Below are positions 37,158-46,350 of a DNA stretch of 64,000 nt, in pieces. Both the position numbers and the translations under genes were made by a program. The notes beneath the pieces are model-generated. The model saw nothing but the letters and a program-made list of their open reading frames with translations. It made no database searches and was not told the DNA's origin. Numbering within the stretch: position 1 is the first letter of the stretch; each line of letters opens with the position of its first letter. The stretch is from Planctomycetota bacterium (GTDB lineage: Bacteria > Planctomycetota > Phycisphaerae > Sedimentisphaerales > Anaerobacaceae), in assembly GCA_019456255.1 (NCBI GenBank), contig VRUG01000001.1, positions 62,001 through 126,000 of the forward strand. Direction: 5' to 3'.

Positions 37158-37874
37158 ATGAGTATTATAGCAATGATACCGGCACGTATGGGCAGTACGC
37201 GGCTTGAGATGAAAAATCTTGCCTTAATTAACGGTAAGCCTCTAATTTTTTATGCCATTGAGGCAGCTAAAGATTCCGGTGTTTTTGACAGGGTAGTAAT
37301 AAACTCTGAAGACACAATATTTGGTGACATTGCCAAACGTTACGATGTAGAGTTCTATAAAAGACCCTCTGAACATGCCAGCTCTACAGCAAAGTCCGAC
37401 AGCGTGGTATATGATTTTATGCTCAACAATCCATCTGATATTACGGCATGGGTCAATCCTATTTCTCCTTTGCAAACAGGTGAAGAAGTGAAAAATGTAA
37501 TTAACTATTTTGTTAAGGAAAATCTTGATACCCTTATAACGGTAAAGGATGAGCAGGTGCATTGTCTCTATGATGGCAAGCCCGTTAATTTTAATGAAAA
37601 CGAGGTATTTGCTCAAACTCAAGACTTAATACCTATGCAGCGATTCGTGTATTCAATAATGATGTGGAAAAACAAAGCTTTTATAGACACTTTTGAGAAA
37701 AAAGGATATGCTCTATTTTCTGGTAAAGTTGGTTACTATCCGGTTAGCAAGGAGAGTGCTGTTATTATTAAAACCCAGGAAGATCTTATGGTTGCTGATG
37801 CTATTATGAAGGCAAAGCAGGGTGGTTATGAGCTTCAATATGATGAGGTTGTTAAGGGATTAAAAGAGGCATAG
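37158..37874 (+). CDS. NeuA-like CMP-acid sugar cytidylyltransferase
   Basis: The 238-residue protein begins with the cytidylyltransferase signature IPARMGSTRLEMKNLALINGKPLI and shows VINSEDTIFGDIAKRY and WVNPISPLQTGEEV. It belongs to the NeuA/CMP-N-acylneuraminate synthetase family and activates a nonulosonic or related acid sugar with CTP. A strong site AAAGGT precedes the ATG. This is one of four cytidylyltransferase modules for acid sugars in the locus, which suggests several different acid sugars in the product. Confidence 0.8.
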   Translation: MSIIAMIPARMGSTRLEMKNLALINGKPLIFYAIEAAKDSGVFDRVVINSEDTIFGDIAKRYDVEFYKRPSEHASSTAKSDSVVYDFMLNNPSDITAWVNPISPLQTGEEVKNVINYFVKENLDTLITVKDEQVHCLYDGKPVNFNENEVFAQTQDLIPMQRFVYSIMMWKNKAFIDTFEKKGYALFSGKVGYYPVSKESAVIIKTQEDLMVADAIMKAKQGGYELQYDEVVKGLKEA

Positions 37875-37880
37875 CGGGAC

Positions 37881-39251
37881 ATGATTTCAATTATCATACG
37901 AACTAAGAATGAAGAGAGATGGATAACCTCTTGTTTGAGAAGTGTTTTTAAACAAGACTACAAAGATTTCGAAGTGATTATTGTTGATAATGACAGTACG
38001 GACAAAACTCTTGAGAAAGCTAAGGAGTTTAATGTTAAAAAGATAGTGACGTGCAAAGATTATTTGCCTGGCAAGGCGATTAATTTAGGCGTTGCCGAAT
38101 CTGTCGGAGACTATCTGGTTTGCCTTTCAGGCCATTGTATTCCAGTTAATGACAAGTGGCTTTCTGGTTTTATGGAAAACTTTAAGGATAAAAAAGTTGC
38201 AGGTGTGTATGGCAGGCAGGAGCCGATGTCTTTTACCGCTGATTTTGACAAGAGGGACCTTTCCATTGTTTTCGGGCTTGACAAGAAGATTCAGCTGAAA
38301 GATTCCTTTTTTCATAACGCCAATAGCATGATAAGGCGCGACGTGTGGGAAGAGATTCCTTTCGACGAAAAAGTCACTAACATTGAGGACCGCGTTTGGG
38401 CAAAGAATGTGTTAGGCAAGGGGTATAAAATCATCTACGAGCCTCAGGCAAGTGTCTATCATTATCATGGTATCCATCAAAACGGTAATGTAGAAAGATG
38501 TACCAATGTTGTGAAAATCATGGGAAGCATCGAGGATTTTTCAGGTCAGCACCTTGAGATAGAAAACCTTAATATAGTAGCGGTCATTCCCATTCGCGGC
38601 CCGCTACAATATCTTAAAGAAAAACCACTTATAGGCTACACTATCGAACATGCTCTGAAGTCAAAATATATAAAGAAAATCATTGTCGCTACAGATGACC
38701 CGCAGATTGCCGAGGCGGCGGTTGAACTTGGAGCGGAAGTGCCATTTTTAAGAGATGCGTCATTGTCGGAAGAACATGTTGACATTGACCAGGTTTTAGA
38801 GCATTGCCTGAATAAGATCGAATCTTTAGGAATATTTCCCGACCTGCTGGTTTTACTTGAGGCTACGTTTCCTTTTCGTCCAGATAGCCTTATAGATAAT
38901 ATGATTAAACAGATGGTTAAAAAAGGTATGGACAGTATAATTGCGGCAAAGCGTGAAAATAAGTCTTTGTGGAAAGAAAAAGAAGGTCAGATCGAACAGA
39001 TTGACGAAGGTCTGACTCCGAGAAAATTTAAAGAGCCCAGTTTTATAGGATTAAAGGGAGTTGGATGCGTTACTCATCCTGAATTTATCAGAGAAGGAAC
39101 CCTGTTAGGACATAAAATTGGTCTTTACGAAATAGACAACCCCTATTCTCCTATAGAGGTGCGTAGTGAAGAAGATTTCAAATTAGCTGAGAAGCTAATC
39201 GGAAGTTGGCAGCAGCAAATTAAGCAGAAGCTCAATACCAGGAGTGTCTAA
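37881..39251 (+). CDS. GT2 glycosyltransferase fused to NeuA-like cytidylyltransferase
   Basis: Residues 1 to about 225 are a family-2 glycosyltransferase: ISIIIRTKNEERWITSCLRS, DNDSTDKT, a DxD-like region near LSGHCIPVNDKW, and VWEEIPFDE. From about 232 the sequence is a CMP-acid sugar cytidylyltransferase fold (VAVIPIRGPLQYLKEKPLIGYTIE, IVATDDPQIAEAA, EATFPFRPDSL, DNPYSPIEVRSEEDF). The usual CTP-binding motif (IPARGGSKR-type) is degenerate here, so the second half may have changed or lost activity. A natural reading is an enzyme that activates and transfers the same acid sugar. It follows a separate NeuA-like gene by seven bases and overlaps the ribosome site of kdsB. Confidence 0.75.
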   Translation: MISIIIRTKNEERWITSCLRSVFKQDYKDFEVIIVDNDSTDKTLEKAKEFNVKKIVTCKDYLPGKAINLGVAESVGDYLVCLSGHCIPVNDKWLSGFMENFKDKKVAGVYGRQEPMSFTADFDKRDLSIVFGLDKKIQLKDSFFHNANSMIRRDVWEEIPFDEKVTNIEDRVWAKNVLGKGYKIIYEPQASVYHYHGIHQNGNVERCTNVVKIMGSIEDFSGQHLEIENLNIVAVIPIRGPLQYLKEKPLIGYTIEHALKSKYIKKIIVATDDPQIAEAAVELGAEVPFLRDASLSEEHVDIDQVLEHCLNKIESLGIFPDLLVLLEATFPFRPDSLIDNMIKQMVKKGMDSIIAAKRENKSLWKEKEGQIEQIDEGLTPRKFKEPSFIGLKGVGCVTHPEFIREGTLLGHKIGLYEIDNPYSPIEVRSEEDFKLAEKLIGSWQQQIKQKLNTRSV

Positions 39252-39252
39252 T

Positions 39253-39984
39253 ATGAAAATTGTTGGGATCATACCGGCAAGATATAAGTCGTCTCGATTT
39301 CCAGGTAAACCATTGGCGAAGATTTTGGGAAAGCCGATGATTTATCATGTATATGAAGCCGCACAAAAGTGTTCACTTCTTGATGAAGTAATTGTTGCTA
39401 CCGATGATGATTCTATTTATGACGCATGTACTGAACTTTCAATCAATTCAATCCTGACTTCCGAAGACCACAGGACCGGCACAGATAGAGTGTCAGAGGT
39501 AGCCCAGAGGACATCCGGAGATATTTACGTTAATGTTCAGGGAGATGAACCGCTTATTGACCCCAAAGGTATTGATAAGGTCATCTCGGAAATTGCCAAC
39601 TCCCCGGAAGAGGCGGTCGTGAATGCTTTTTCCATGATAGATAACATGAGTGACCTTCTAAATAAAAATGTTGTTAAGGTCATAACATCTCGAGATGATT
39701 ACGCTCTGGCTTATAGCCGCTCTGCGATTCCCTACCCTCAAGACCCAAACTCTATATACAAAAGACAAATAGGGTTATATGCAATTAGAAGAGATGCCAT
39801 TTTAAAGTTTTCATCCCTGCCCCGAGGCTATATTGAACTGGCTGAGAATGTAGAAATGTTCCGGTATTTAGAGAACGGTTATAAAATTAAAATGGTAGAG
39901 GTTTCAGATGATGGTTCAATACCCGTGGATGTTCCAGATGATATTCAACGCGTAGAATCACTAATGAAAAAAAGGGGAGTTTAG
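39253..39984 (+). CDS. kdsB: KdsB-like CMP-Kdo synthetase
   Basis: The 243-residue protein has the 3-deoxy-manno-octulosonate cytidylyltransferase pattern: IIPARYKSSRFPGKPLAKI, HRTGTDR, VNVQGDEPLI and QIGLYAIRRDA. KdsB activates Kdo with CTP for transfer into lipopolysaccharide core or capsule. The ATG at 39253 is preferred because AGGAG lies eight bases upstream. A copy inside a polysaccharide locus, beside a HAD phosphatase, suggests Kdo or a Kdo-like sugar in the glycan itself; a housekeeping kdsB may also exist elsewhere. Confidence 0.85.
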   Translation: MKIVGIIPARYKSSRFPGKPLAKILGKPMIYHVYEAAQKCSLLDEVIVATDDDSIYDACTELSINSILTSEDHRTGTDRVSEVAQRTSGDIYVNVQGDEPLIDPKGIDKVISEIANSPEEAVVNAFSMIDNMSDLLNKNVVKVITSRDDYALAYSRSAIPYPQDPNSIYKRQIGLYAIRRDAILKFSSLPRGYIELAENVEMFRYLENGYKIKMVEVSDDGSIPVDVPDDIQRVESLMKKRGV

Positions 39985-39985
39985 C

Positions 39986-40603
39986 ATGGCTGGCAAATAT
40001 AAACTTGTATTATTTGATTTAGACGGTGTTATCGTCGACTCAAAAAGAAATATGGAATTGAGTTGGTCGGCGGTTCAGGCGGTATTTGAAATTAAGATAT
40101 CCTTCGAGAACTATTTCGCATTAATAGGGCGCCCGTTCAATGACATAATGAGCAAGCTTGGGTTGGATGATTCGGCTGGCAAGATCAAAAGAGTGTATGA
40201 TGTCGCCAGTTCCTGTCGCATTGACTTAGTAGATATTTATAAAGATTGTTTTGCTGTGATAAGTGAAATTAAAAAAAAGGGCATTAGAATAGGTGTTGTA
40301 ACATCTAAAGATAAAGACAGAACTCTTGAAATTATAAAACGCATGGACATTTTGTTTGATGTGGTGGAATGTCCCGATTCTGAAGGCAGGGGCAAGCCAA
40401 GCCCTGACCCTCTTTTCCGTGCGATGCTAAAATGCCGTAGAGACCCTTCTGAAACCATATATATAGGTGATATGGATGTCGACATGAAATGTGCCCAAAG
40501 GGCAGGTATCGATTATATTTTTGCTGGATGGGGCTACGGCAATTGCGGTGAAGATGTCACGAGAGCATCAAAACCTAAGGACATCCTAAAGATAATCTTC
40601 TAA
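39986..40603 (+). CDS. HAD-superfamily phosphatase
   Basis: The 205-residue protein has the HAD motif LVLFDLDGVIVDS with nucleophile Asp11 and acid Asp13, the later GVVTSKDKDRT and a third motif YIGDMDVDMKCAQRAG. It is of the phosphoglycolate-phosphatase-like type with a helical cap. Directly after kdsB it may dephosphorylate an acid-sugar phosphate, in a role like KdsC (Kdo-8-phosphate phosphatase), although KdsC itself lacks such a cap. The substrate is inferred from context. Confidence 0.75.
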   Translation: MAGKYKLVLFDLDGVIVDSKRNMELSWSAVQAVFEIKISFENYFALIGRPFNDIMSKLGLDDSAGKIKRVYDVASSCRIDLVDIYKDCFAVISEIKKKGIRIGVVTSKDKDRTLEIIKRMDILFDVVECPDSEGRGKPSPDPLFRAMLKCRRDPSETIYIGDMDVDMKCAQRAGIDYIFAGWGYGNCGEDVTRASKPKDILKIIF

Positions 40604-40645
40604 AACCTTAATTGTTATACTCCCATATTAAATCATTACACTAAA

Positions 40646-41743
40646 ATGAATCAAATCTTCCTTAAGCTTAATACAGATAAACTTAAAAAACTTAAAGAAA
40701 CGACAGAATTTCTTAAGGATTCTAAGGATTATTCTAAAAGTGATTATTGGAAACATTGCGAGGGCCTAAATAGTTATAAATTTAATTCCAAAGGTATTTT
40801 TATCCGTGGCGGGTCCGGCCATTATTATCCTCGTCGAAAAACTTTCAAAAATCTAATCAGGACCAAATTAAGTCAGACAATTAGAAATACGGCCTTCAAA
40901 GCCTGCTGTGGGATACTCAATACAAGTAAGCTTGGGCGAACTAATGAATTACCCTCACTTATTTTGCCGTCTACTCATGCCTATGACTCAGTCTGGTCCA
41001 ACTCTTCTTTGATGTACGATAGCAAAAATGGGAAACTGATAAGAATTAGTGAAAACAGTCAAATATTTGACTTTCGAAGCGTTCAGATTCCAAAGGAACT
41101 TAAAAGTCATAAATTGCTCCAGAAGAACTGGCATCTTAAAAACCATTTTTTAATGAATGATAAATTCTTTTTAGATTTTTACAGCTACTTTGTAACACAT
41201 CATTTTTGCGAAAAGCCAAGTAATATTCTGGAGATTGGCGGCGGAAACGGAAATCTTGCCTCAATATTTCATTACTACTCTAAAAGCCGGATAACATTGG
41301 TGGACATTCCTACCACAATTGTCTCGGCAATAGCTTTTCTGTCGTACGTTTTTCCAGATGCAAAAATGCTCTATCCGCAGGATATGTCACCAGGCAAAGA
41401 TTTAAACTCTTGTGACTTTTGTTTTATCCTGCCTGACCAAACCATTAGTTTAAGTGACAGCTCTTTTGATTTAGCGATTAACAATGGCTCTTTTCAGGAA
41501 ATGACTTCCGAACAGATCGATGAATACTTTAAGCTAATTTATCGAGTTCTAAAAGACAATGGCATTTTTTCAACTCTGAATAGAGTGGAAAAGGTGCCCT
41601 CCAAAGAAACAAAGCCTATACGATTTTCGGAATACCCCTACACCTTTGTCCATGAAATATTACTTCATGAAATTGACCCGTTCATGAGGCTGATACAAAG
41701 AGATAATCATTTCCACAAAATCGTAAAAGTAACGAAGCCTTAA
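40646..41743 (+). CDS. Putative sugar O-methyltransferase
   Basis: The 365-residue protein matches the putative sugar O-methyltransferase family of surface-glycan loci. It has NILEIGGGNGNLASIFHYY as the SAM motif, DIPTTIVSAIAFLSYVFPDAKML, and a final NNGSFQEMTSEQIDEYF region. The N-terminal 170 residues are specific to this family. Its sugar target is unknown. Confidence 0.75.
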   Translation: MNQIFLKLNTDKLKKLKETTEFLKDSKDYSKSDYWKHCEGLNSYKFNSKGIFIRGGSGHYYPRRKTFKNLIRTKLSQTIRNTAFKACCGILNTSKLGRTNELPSLILPSTHAYDSVWSNSSLMYDSKNGKLIRISENSQIFDFRSVQIPKELKSHKLLQKNWHLKNHFLMNDKFFLDFYSYFVTHHFCEKPSNILEIGGGNGNLASIFHYYSKSRITLVDIPTTIVSAIAFLSYVFPDAKMLYPQDMSPGKDLNSCDFCFILPDQTISLSDSSFDLAINNGSFQEMTSEQIDEYFKLIYRVLKDNGIFSTLNRVEKVPSKETKPIRFSEYPYTFVHEILLHEIDPFMRLIQRDNHFHKIVKVTKP

Positions 41744-41756
41744 ATCAGAGAAAATA

Positions 41757-43214
41757 ATGAAGAACGAAAATATATCTTCGGATATAAAGGCCGAACACGG
41801 CTGTGCTTGTATGCGCAAGATAAATGAGGTGCTTTTGATAAATCCTGTCCTGGTAGAAAATCTTCCTCCTCGGAATATTTCTTTCGGCATTGCTTATATT
41901 GCACAACAACTGATGTCTTATGGGTATGGTGTTGAAATTTTGGATGTCGACACGCATCGATACGACAAGAAAGAAGTGTTGGAGAGGATTGAAAAAAGCA
42001 GTTGTGACATTATTGGGATTGGAAGTCTGGTTACAGCTTACTCATATCTTTCCTGGCTAATTCCAGCAATTAAAGATTTGAAGCCTGATATCAAAATTGT
42101 TTTAGGCGGGGGTATCGCAACTGCAATACCCGAAAGGTGTCTGGTAAGGTTCGATATCGATTATGCGGTTATTGGTGAAGGTGAAGTCACTATCATTGAG
42201 TTATTGAAAACGCTAAACGAGAACCGAAGTGTCAAGGATGTAGCCGGCATCGCTTTTAGAGATAATGATGAAGTAATTTTCACTGTTCCAAGGCCGCACA
42301 TGCCTTCTCTGGATGATGTTCCCGCTCTTAATACAGCTCTCTTTCCCGTCGAAAAGATACTGAATAACAGCAAAGGTGTTTTTGCAATACACGCACAAAG
42401 AGGTTGTCCCTGGCGTTGCACCTTTTGTTTTAATTGTTTTCGTACCTCTGAAACAAGTCGGGTGCGCTACAGGCCTGTAAAAAATGTGGTTGACGAGATC
42501 GAGTCTTTGCATAAACGATTGCCGATAAAGTATTTTTATCTTTCAGGCGAATGTGTTGTAGTAAATAAGAGATGGATATTGGCTTTTTGTAAAGAGCTGA
42601 TTGAGAGAAAATTGAAAATCAAGTATAGGGTGACAAGTAGGTTAGATACGCTTGACGAGGAAAGGCTTAAGTGGTTAAGTCAAAGCGGTTGTGAGATTTT
42701 GAGTTTTGGCCTAGAGAGTGGAAGTCCCAAGATTTTAAAAATTATGAAGAAGAATATAAATCTTGAGAAGGCAAAACAGATACTTAAGCTTGCCCAAAAG
42801 TATATACCTACGATTGAAGTCTCCATCATGTACGGTTATATAGGCGAAACCGAAGAAACCATTAAAGAAACGACCACATATTGCAAAGAACTGAATATTC
42901 TTCCGGCGTATTTTTTTGCAACGGCTTATCCTGGAACAGAACTTTGGGACATGGCAATTGAGCAGGGCCATATTAAAGATGAAGAAGAGGCCATGATGAA
43001 CCTTAGCAGCATAACTGATTTTAATATAAATCTTACGAAAATGACTGATGAGGAAATTCTCCGGTTACAAAAAGAATCAAAAAGAGAAATGCAGATGCAT
43101 TATTTTTTGAGGAACCCCTTTGTATTACCTGAAAAATTCTTTGGCTTATTAAAAAACAAAAGATTAAAAACCAGATATGCGAAAAATCAAAATCTATTTT
43201 CCAGCAAATCGTGA
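41757..43214 (+). CDS. B12-binding-type radical SAM enzyme
   Basis: The 485-residue protein has the cobalamin-binding-type N-terminus (VLLINPVLVENLPPRNIS, VLGGGIATAIPER, YAVIGEGEVTIIELL). The radical SAM core has the motif CPWRCTFC (Cys217, Cys221, Cys224), followed by FGLESGSPKILKIM. It is closely similar in layout to the other radical SAM proteins of this locus. It follows a sugar O-methyltransferase by 13 bases and precedes another radical SAM gene by 44 bases. Reaction and substrate are unknown. Confidence 0.8.
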   Translation: MKNENISSDIKAEHGCACMRKINEVLLINPVLVENLPPRNISFGIAYIAQQLMSYGYGVEILDVDTHRYDKKEVLERIEKSSCDIIGIGSLVTAYSYLSWLIPAIKDLKPDIKIVLGGGIATAIPERCLVRFDIDYAVIGEGEVTIIELLKTLNENRSVKDVAGIAFRDNDEVIFTVPRPHMPSLDDVPALNTALFPVEKILNNSKGVFAIHAQRGCPWRCTFCFNCFRTSETSRVRYRPVKNVVDEIESLHKRLPIKYFYLSGECVVVNKRWILAFCKELIERKLKIKYRVTSRLDTLDEERLKWLSQSGCEILSFGLESGSPKILKIMKKNINLEKAKQILKLAQKYIPTIEVSIMYGYIGETEETIKETTTYCKELNILPAYFFATAYPGTELWDMAIEQGHIKDEEEAMMNLSSITDFNINLTKMTDEEILRLQKESKREMQMHYFLRNPFVLPEKFFGLLKNKRLKTRYAKNQNLFSSKS

Positions 43215-43258
43215 CGCAAAGAAGAAATTAAAATACACACAAATAAGGCGGTAGGTCA

Positions 43259-44878
43259 ATGACGAAAGAGCATCCTGTTGGTAATCGCGGTAGGGTCATC
43301 CTTGTAAACCCGGGCATCCATTTCTATCCGGTACTTAAAAACATGGGGATGTTTCCTAATAACGCTATCCAGATATTAGGCACAATACTACATCAAAACC
43401 AATTTGATGTTCATATCGTAGATGGTCGGTATTTGAGCGTAGAGGATGCAATTCGTCAGGTACGGGGTTTAATTAGTGAAGATCTGATTTTTGTTGGTTT
43501 TTCAGTTATGACCATTCAGCTTACCTGGGCATATCTTGTTTCTTGTGGTATCAAAGATATCGAACCAAATGTAAAAATTATTTGGGGCGGAGTACATCCC
43601 ACCCTATTTCCAGAACAGACTGCAATGAATGATTCAGTGGATATTTGTGTAGTAAACGAATGTGCTGGGACTATAGTTCAACTTGCGGATGTTTTAGTGA
43701 AAAAGGAGAATCTTTCAAAGGTTAACGGCATTTGCTATAAGGATAATGACCAGGCATATAGCACTGCTCCTAATCAGATTCCGGATGACTTTACCAATAT
43801 TCCCTATATTGATTTTTCAATAATGAATCACGAAGTTTACTCAAGGAATAATAACATCGCAAGCGACAGCTCTTTGAATGAAGAGTATAGGAATGATATC
43901 GTTTATCCTGTAAACGCTTCACTGGGATGCAATTTCAGTTGTAATTTTTGTATTAATGTAATCCTTGGTAGAAAATATAAAATGCGTTCAGCTGAAGAAG
44001 TGGTGGAAAGAATAGAATATCTGAAATCAGAATATGGAGCTAATTATATTCATCTTGTGGACGAGAACTTTTTTGGAAGCAAAAAAAGGATCTATCGCTT
44101 TGTGGAACTGCTTCTTTCTAAGAAGCTAAATATCAAATGGAGACCACAGCTACGTGCAGATTATTTTAATGATAGTTACATCAATGAAGAATTTATAAAA
44201 GAATTAGAGAGGTCAGGGATGGTCATTGCGGTTATGGGAGTAGAGAGTGCCTCTCAAGAGACTCTTGACCGATTGAATAAAAAGTTGAAGGTTGAATCCA
44301 TTACTAAAGCTCTTGAAATATTATCTACAACTCGCATTATCCCTCGACTATCTTTCATGGCAGGGATGCCTGGTGAAACTGAAGAGGAGATAAGTAAGAC
44401 TTATCAGTTCGCGGTTGACTTAAAAGAAAAATTTCCAACATGCGAACCATTGGTGACGCCTTTTCGTTTATTTCCAGGTTCAAACCTTTACGACTTGGCG
44501 GTAAATGAGTATGGCTACAAACCTCCGAAAAGTTTAATTGAGTGGGCAGAAGTCGCTGATAAGGAATATAGTGAGGCGGTCGGCTACCAAAATACAAAGC
44601 ATTATCCCTGGATAGTCAATACAAAGAAGTTTGAGGCAAGGCATAAAATTTTCACTTTGTTTAGAATAACCTCCTGGAGTTTATCACCGCACGCAACGAC
44701 ACGAGATATGAAAGGGAAGATAAAGCATTTTACAAAATTATTTTTTTGTAAAACTTCCGCTATGCGAATCAAGAAAGATTTTTACAGTCTGAATATTGAG
44801 TATTTCATGTTGGAACTGTTACGAAAAATTAGAATGAAGATCCAATCTTTTACAAGGTTTAGCCAGGATTCAAATTAA
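43259..44878 (+). CDS. B12-binding-type radical SAM enzyme
   Basis: The 539-residue protein has a B12-binding-type N-terminal domain (GRVILVNPGIHFYPVLKNMG, IIWGGVHPTLFPEQT). The radical SAM core has the motif CNFSCNFC (Cys224, Cys228, Cys231), then HLVDENFFG and VMGVESASQETLDRL. It is the second of two adjacent radical SAM genes and the largest of the group, with an extra C-terminal segment of about 80 residues. The substrate is unknown. Confidence 0.8.
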   Translation: MTKEHPVGNRGRVILVNPGIHFYPVLKNMGMFPNNAIQILGTILHQNQFDVHIVDGRYLSVEDAIRQVRGLISEDLIFVGFSVMTIQLTWAYLVSCGIKDIEPNVKIIWGGVHPTLFPEQTAMNDSVDICVVNECAGTIVQLADVLVKKENLSKVNGICYKDNDQAYSTAPNQIPDDFTNIPYIDFSIMNHEVYSRNNNIASDSSLNEEYRNDIVYPVNASLGCNFSCNFCINVILGRKYKMRSAEEVVERIEYLKSEYGANYIHLVDENFFGSKKRIYRFVELLLSKKLNIKWRPQLRADYFNDSYINEEFIKELERSGMVIAVMGVESASQETLDRLNKKLKVESITKALEILSTTRIIPRLSFMAGMPGETEEEISKTYQFAVDLKEKFPTCEPLVTPFRLFPGSNLYDLAVNEYGYKPPKSLIEWAEVADKEYSEAVGYQNTKHYPWIVNTKKFEARHKIFTLFRITSWSLSPHATTRDMKGKIKHFTKLFFCKTSAMRIKKDFYSLNIEYFMLELLRKIRMKIQSFTRFSQDSN

Positions 44879-44881
44879 TCT

Positions 44882-46345
44882 ATGCAAACATCGGAAGTCA
44901 CAGAAAAATTAATTGAGGAATGTGCCGCTCTTAATGTGCGTTTAATCAAGAACTTACCTTTTGATATTCAGCCTTTGATATGGTCGTCACCAACGGCAGT
45001 GAGAAATCCTGAGACTTCTGTAATCTTTCAGCCTGTTCATAATAACAAAAATATTTTCGCCAGGTTGTTTAGATACACTTTCATATTAGGCTCTGCTTTT
45101 ATTCGCGGCTTATATAGACTTCTCCGGCACAGAGGCGTGTATTATTGCCACATAAAAAATGATTCTTCTATTCTTTTAATTGTACCATCTGTTATTACGG
45201 AGCGAACGGGCGAGTTTAAAACAAACTATTTAACTGAAGAAGAAGGGTATTCTGTTGATAAATTAGTTTTTTCATATTCAAGAAAAACGCTGGAGTCCGG
45301 AAAACATTTTTCTGCTGTAAGTTTTTTCAACAGAATCCGTATTTTATTTAGGCTATTGTCAGCAGTTTTTTGTGATTTTATAAAACAATTAGCTTGTAAA
45401 AAAATATCGCTTCGATATATAGATGCCTTAGTAATACTGACACAGTGGATATTGTCACATTCGTGGTACTTAACATGTAATTTTTATCATCTGGTTAACA
45501 GCTTTGCCGATTCAAACAGTTATGAGTCCTTTTTGCTGCTGCATGAGATGCATTTTTATTCGAGAATTGTTTGGCACATTGCTCGTGAGAAAAAAATAGT
45601 TGGCATTACGGCTCAGCACGGATTGATCGTACCGGAAAAACTATGGTACTTTCCGGACAAAGCAGAAATCCAGGTAGAGTGTCCCTTGCCTGATGTTTTC
45701 TTTGTTTATAGCCTTGAGACCGAAGAACTATTAAGAGGTCTATATCCGGAAACAAATTTCTTTACATGCTGCAGTCCCCGGTTTAAGCGGTGGAAATCTT
45801 ATTCTGATATTCCTAAAAACGATGTTACTCAGAACGGTAAGCCGATATGTCTTTTTGCAAATAACGCAGCAATAATTCATGATGTGGTTGTATTGAAAGC
45901 GTTACGGGAATTAGTCAAATTAAAATTAAAGGATTCATTTACTTTGCGGCTTAGACTTCATCCCACAGAACGGCTCAATTTAAAGGACCAATTATGGGTA
46001 TGGTCAGCTGCGGCTTTGAAAAAAATTGAAATATCTTCTAAGTCTTTGCAGGATGATTTCCAGGATGCTGGTTTGGTTATTGGGGCAGCTAGTACGGTAG
46101 TGCAGGAAGCTTTTCTGGTAGGATTGCCTGTGATGGGAGTCTTTCATAAGGACTTTGTCGCCTCTTCGCTGCTGCCTTCTGAGTTTAGATGCGCTATCGG
46201 AGAATTGAGTGAAGAGACTTTAAATCGATACATGAATAAAGAACCTGACAAAGATCTGGTTGAACACTGCAAAGTTAATCTGGGCGTTTTTAGTCCTGGC
46301 TTGACTACAAAGTTAATATATGACTGCTATAATGAGACTAAATAA
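44882..46345 (+). CDS. Putative GT-B-like glycan transferase
   Basis: The 487-residue protein is not assigned to a named family. It has a basic, hydrophobic N-terminal third. The C-terminal half shows VGITAQHGLIVPEKLWYFPDK, DVFFVYSLETEELLRGLYP, LRLHPTERLN and LVIGAASTVVQEAFLVGLPV. The last motif (Ser-Thr followed by Glu) matches the donor-binding pattern of capsule-type GT-B enzymes, including the two larger proteins at 29748 and 34453. I infer a glycosyltransferase role. Confidence 0.55.
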   Translation: MQTSEVTEKLIEECAALNVRLIKNLPFDIQPLIWSSPTAVRNPETSVIFQPVHNNKNIFARLFRYTFILGSAFIRGLYRLLRHRGVYYCHIKNDSSILLIVPSVITERTGEFKTNYLTEEEGYSVDKLVFSYSRKTLESGKHFSAVSFFNRIRILFRLLSAVFCDFIKQLACKKISLRYIDALVILTQWILSHSWYLTCNFYHLVNSFADSNSYESFLLLHEMHFYSRIVWHIAREKKIVGITAQHGLIVPEKLWYFPDKAEIQVECPLPDVFFVYSLETEELLRGLYPETNFFTCCSPRFKRWKSYSDIPKNDVTQNGKPICLFANNAAIIHDVVVLKALRELVKLKLKDSFTLRLRLHPTERLNLKDQLWVWSAAALKKIEISSKSLQDDFQDAGLVIGAASTVVQEAFLVGLPVMGVFHKDFVASSLLPSEFRCAIGELSEETLNRYMNKEPDKDLVEHCKVNLGVFSPGLTTKLIYDCYNETK

Positions 46346-46350
46346 TTGCT

